In this document: positions 6,427-7,903 of the stretch, in pieces
How the letters are laid out: every line of letters begins with the position of its first letter
How positions within the stretch are numbered: position 1 is the first letter of the stretch
Assembly: GCA_021785115.1 (NCBI GenBank)
Contig: JAJYGO010000019.1
Location: 1 to 7,903, forward strand
DNA: 7,903 nucleotides
Direction of reading: 5' to 3'
DNA from: Chloroflexota bacterium
Lineage (GTDB): Bacteria > Chloroflexota > Limnocylindria > Limnocylindrales > CSP1-4
The notes under the pieces: generated by a model
Seen by the model: only the letters and a program-made list of their open reading frames with translations
What the model was told of the DNA's origin: nothing
Database searches by the model: none
Made by a program: the position numbers and the translations under genes

Positions 6427-7903
6427 ATGGAGCCCGGCCGCGTCGGCGCGGTCGTTCTCGCCGCCGGCTCCTCGTCGCGGTTCGGCGCGCCCAAGCCGCT
6501 GGCCCGGCTCGGCGGCCGGACGCTGCTCCAGCGCGTGCTCGACGCGCTCGCCGAGTGCCGGCTCGCGGAAACCGTCGTGGTGCTCGGGCATGCCGCGGAC
6601 GAGGTCGAGGCGGGGACGGAGTGGCGCGACGAGCACCGCGTGCTCAACCCGGATCCGGATGCCGGCCTGTCGTCGTCACTGCGCGTCGGGATCGCGGCTC
6701 TCGAGGGTGACGCAGGGCGCGGGGGTCCCGCCGCCCCCGACGACGCCGGGCAGCGCCTCGACGGCGCGCTGATCGTCCTCGGCGACCAGCCCCTGCTCGG
6801 ATCCGGAACCGTGGCGGCGCTCCTCGCCTCCCTCGAACCCGGAACGGGCGCCGCGGCGGTTCCCGCATACGAGTCCGGCGACCCGAACCCCGTCCTCCTG
6901 TCCCGCCTGGCATGGCCGCTCGCGCTCGAGGTCGCCGGAGACCGCGGGCTCGGACCGCTGCTCCGCTCGCACCGCGAGCTCGTCCGCGAGGTCCCGGTGC
7001 CGGGACGCAACCCCGACGTCGACACGCCGGCCGACCTGGCCGCGCTCGAGTGGGCCGAGCGCGTGCGCGCCAACCGCGAGCAGGTCGACCGGCTGCGCGA
7101 GGTGGCGGATGCCGCCGACTTCTACGGCCCGCAGACCCACCGGTTCCGGGCCGACCCCAGGCGCACCGGCGATGCGGTCGTCGACGCGCTTCGCTCGCTC
7201 GCCCGGCCCGGTGAGACGTGGCTCGACATCGGTGCCGGGGCGGGTCGGTTCGCGCTCCCGATCGCGCTGCTCGTCCGCGAGGTCATCGCGTTCGACCCGT
7301 CGCCGGCGATGCTCGGGGCGCTGCGCGAGGCGGCGCACGAGGCGGGGATCGGCAACGTGCGGACCGTCGAGGGGCGCTGGGCCGCCGACGCGTCGAAGGT
7401 GTCGGGTGACGGGGCGCCGGGTGCTGCCGTGGCCCCTGCCGACGTGGCGCTGATCGCGAACGTCGGGCACGACGTGGAGGACTTCGGCGCGTTCCTGGAC
7501 GCGATGGAGGCCGCCGCGCGCCGGCTCTGCGTCGCGGTCATGTCCGAGCGCCAACCGGCGTCCGCGGCCGAGCCGTACTGGCCGCCGGTCCACGGCGAGC
7601 TGCGGGTGACCCTGCCGTCGCTCCCCGACCTGCTCGGCCTGCTCGAGGCGCGCGGGACGCCGGTCGAGGTGACGATGATCGATCAGCCGGCGCGCACCTA
7701 TCCGGACGAGGACGAGCTGCTCGGGTTCCTGCGCGGGCAGCTGTGGGTCGCGCCGGGAGGACCGAAGGACCTGGCGCTGCGCGAGCTCGTGCGGCGGGAT
7801 CTCGTCGAGCGGGCCAGGGTTGCGTTTGTCTTGAATACTGTCTCTTTCACGCTAAACAAATCTCGTGGATGGAGGACATGGCGAGGGCTATCGTTGCACC
7901 GGA
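6427..7903 (+). CDS. MocA-like molybdenum cofactor nucleotidyltransferase fused to a class I SAM-dependent methyltransferase (3' partial)
   Basis: This frame is open for 492 codons to the window end with no stop. Residues 1-208 are a MobA/MocA-type NTP transferase: LAAGSSSRFGAPKPL (11-25) binds the nucleotide, GDQPLL (119-124) carries the metal-binding Asp120, then DPNPVLLSR (152-160), GDRGLGPLL (171-179) and DVDTPADL (197-204). Such enzymes attach CMP or GMP to molybdopterin; the XdhC neighbour favours the cytosine form, by inference. After a short helical linker, residues 230 to about 464 form a SAM methyltransferase with motif I LDIGAGAGRF (266-275) and the following acidic strand AFDPSPAML (288-296). 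Its substrate is unknown. Composition is uniform across the joint and no stop lies between, so the fusion is read directly. The ATG is one base after the xdhC stop. From residue 465 (7819) codon use changes sharply, so the C-terminus is suspect and the real protein may end or be interrupted there. Confidence 0.85.
   Translation, partial: MEPGRVGAVVLAAGSSSRFGAPKPLARLGGRTLLQRVLDALAECRLAETVVVLGHAADEVEAGTEWRDEHRVLNPDPDAGLSSSLRVGIAALEGDAGRGGPAAPDDAGQRLDGALIVLGDQPLLGSGTVAALLASLEPGTGAAAVPAYESGDPNPVLLSRLAWPLALEVAGDRGLGPLLRSHRELVREVPVPGRNPDVDTPADLAALEWAERVRANREQVDRLREVADAADFYGPQTHRFRADPRRTGDAVVDALRSLARPGETWLDIGAGAGRFALPIALLVREVIAFDPSPAMLGALREAAHEAGIGNVRTVEGRWAADASKVSGDGAPGAAVAPADVALIANVGHDVEDFGAFLDAMEAAARRLCVAVMSERQPASAAEPYWPPVHGELRVTLPSLPDLLGLLEARGTPVEVTMIDQPARTYPDEDELLGFLRGQLWVAPGGPKDLALRELVRRDLVERARVAFVLNTVSFTLNKSRGWRTWRGLSLHR
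7819..7870. other. Abrupt AT-rich segment at the 3' end of the fusion ORF
   Basis: GC falls to 21 of 52 bases (about 40%) here, against more than 70% in the coding DNA just before it. Codons in the methyltransferase frame become TTT, TTG, AAT, ACT, CTA and AAA, which are rare elsewhere in the window. This could be the promoter region of a following gene, the edge of inserted DNA, or an assembly junction. Confidence 0.6.
7831..7858 (+). promoter_or_regulatory. Candidate promoter for a gene beginning at the right edge
   Basis: TTGAAT (7831-7836), 16 bases and TAAACA (7853-7858) form a plausible sigma-70-type -35/-10 pair inside the AT-rich segment. A start near 7865 would give a nearly leaderless or very short-leader mRNA. 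AT-rich DNA makes chance matches likelier. Confidence 0.35.
7878..7903 (+). CDS. Possible start of a further gene (5' fragment, eight residues)
   Basis: ATG at 7878 begins MARAIVAP and runs off the window. GGAGG at 7871-7875 precedes it, but the spacing of only 2 nt is shorter than usual. An in-frame ATG at 7869 is an alternative and would be almost leaderless if the promoter candidate at 7831-7858 is real. The frame differs from that of the fusion ORF. Eight residues are too few to name a family. Confidence 0.3.

Noticed and set aside
1..7903. CRISPR array, insertion sequence ends, rRNA or tRNA genes
   Set aside because: No regularly spaced repeats, transposase gene, terminal inverted repeats or RNA gene structures were seen in the window.

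Overview
The window is very GC-rich (above 70% by eye, third codon positions almost all G or C) and densely coding, with many GTG starts. This fits a high-GC bacterium. Gene content and protein style suggest Chloroflexota (Limnocylindria/Ellin6529-like) or a deep actinobacterial relative, but the sequence has no rRNA or phylogenetic marker, so the assignment is inference.

Left part (1-2404), sugar metabolism. A 204-bp leader holds a good candidate promoter pointing left out of the window and a weaker one pointing right. A DeoR-family repressor (205-1254) follows, with an unusual low-complexity tail. It overlaps by 4 nt (GTGA) the gene for an E. coli-like galactose-1-phosphate uridylyltransferase, galT (1251-2315). 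A GC-rich hairpin at 2328-2353 separates galT from the convergent next gene.

Middle (2405-4008). A complete MalK/UgpC/MsmK-type sugar-import ATPase lies on the minus strand (3520-2405) with no permease or binding-protein gene beside it. It is divergent, across a 215-bp regulatory region, from a small three-helix GlsB/YeaQ-type membrane protein (3736-4008).

Right part (4022-7903), molybdenum cofactor handling. Three plus-strand genes look like one maturation set for a xanthine dehydrogenase/CO dehydrogenase-type molybdenum hydroxylase: a stand-alone molybdopterin-binding protein (4022-5107), an XdhC/CoxI-type protein (5220-6425), and, 1 nt after it, an ORF fusing a MocA-like nucleotidyltransferase to a class I SAM-dependent methyltransferase (6427 to the window end). 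The hydroxylase itself is not in the window. XdhC-type proteins bind and protect the cofactor for insertion, and MocA-type enzymes attach CMP (or GMP) to it. The molybdopterin-binding protein probably acts on the same intermediate.

In the last ~85 bases the composition drops abruptly to about 40% GC. That stretch carries promoter-like boxes, a GGAGG and an ATG in another frame, while the methyltransferase frame stays open through it. The true end of the fusion protein is therefore uncertain, and a rearrangement or assembly junction is possible. The most unusual items are the MocA-methyltransferase fusion, this terminal junction and the DeoR tail.
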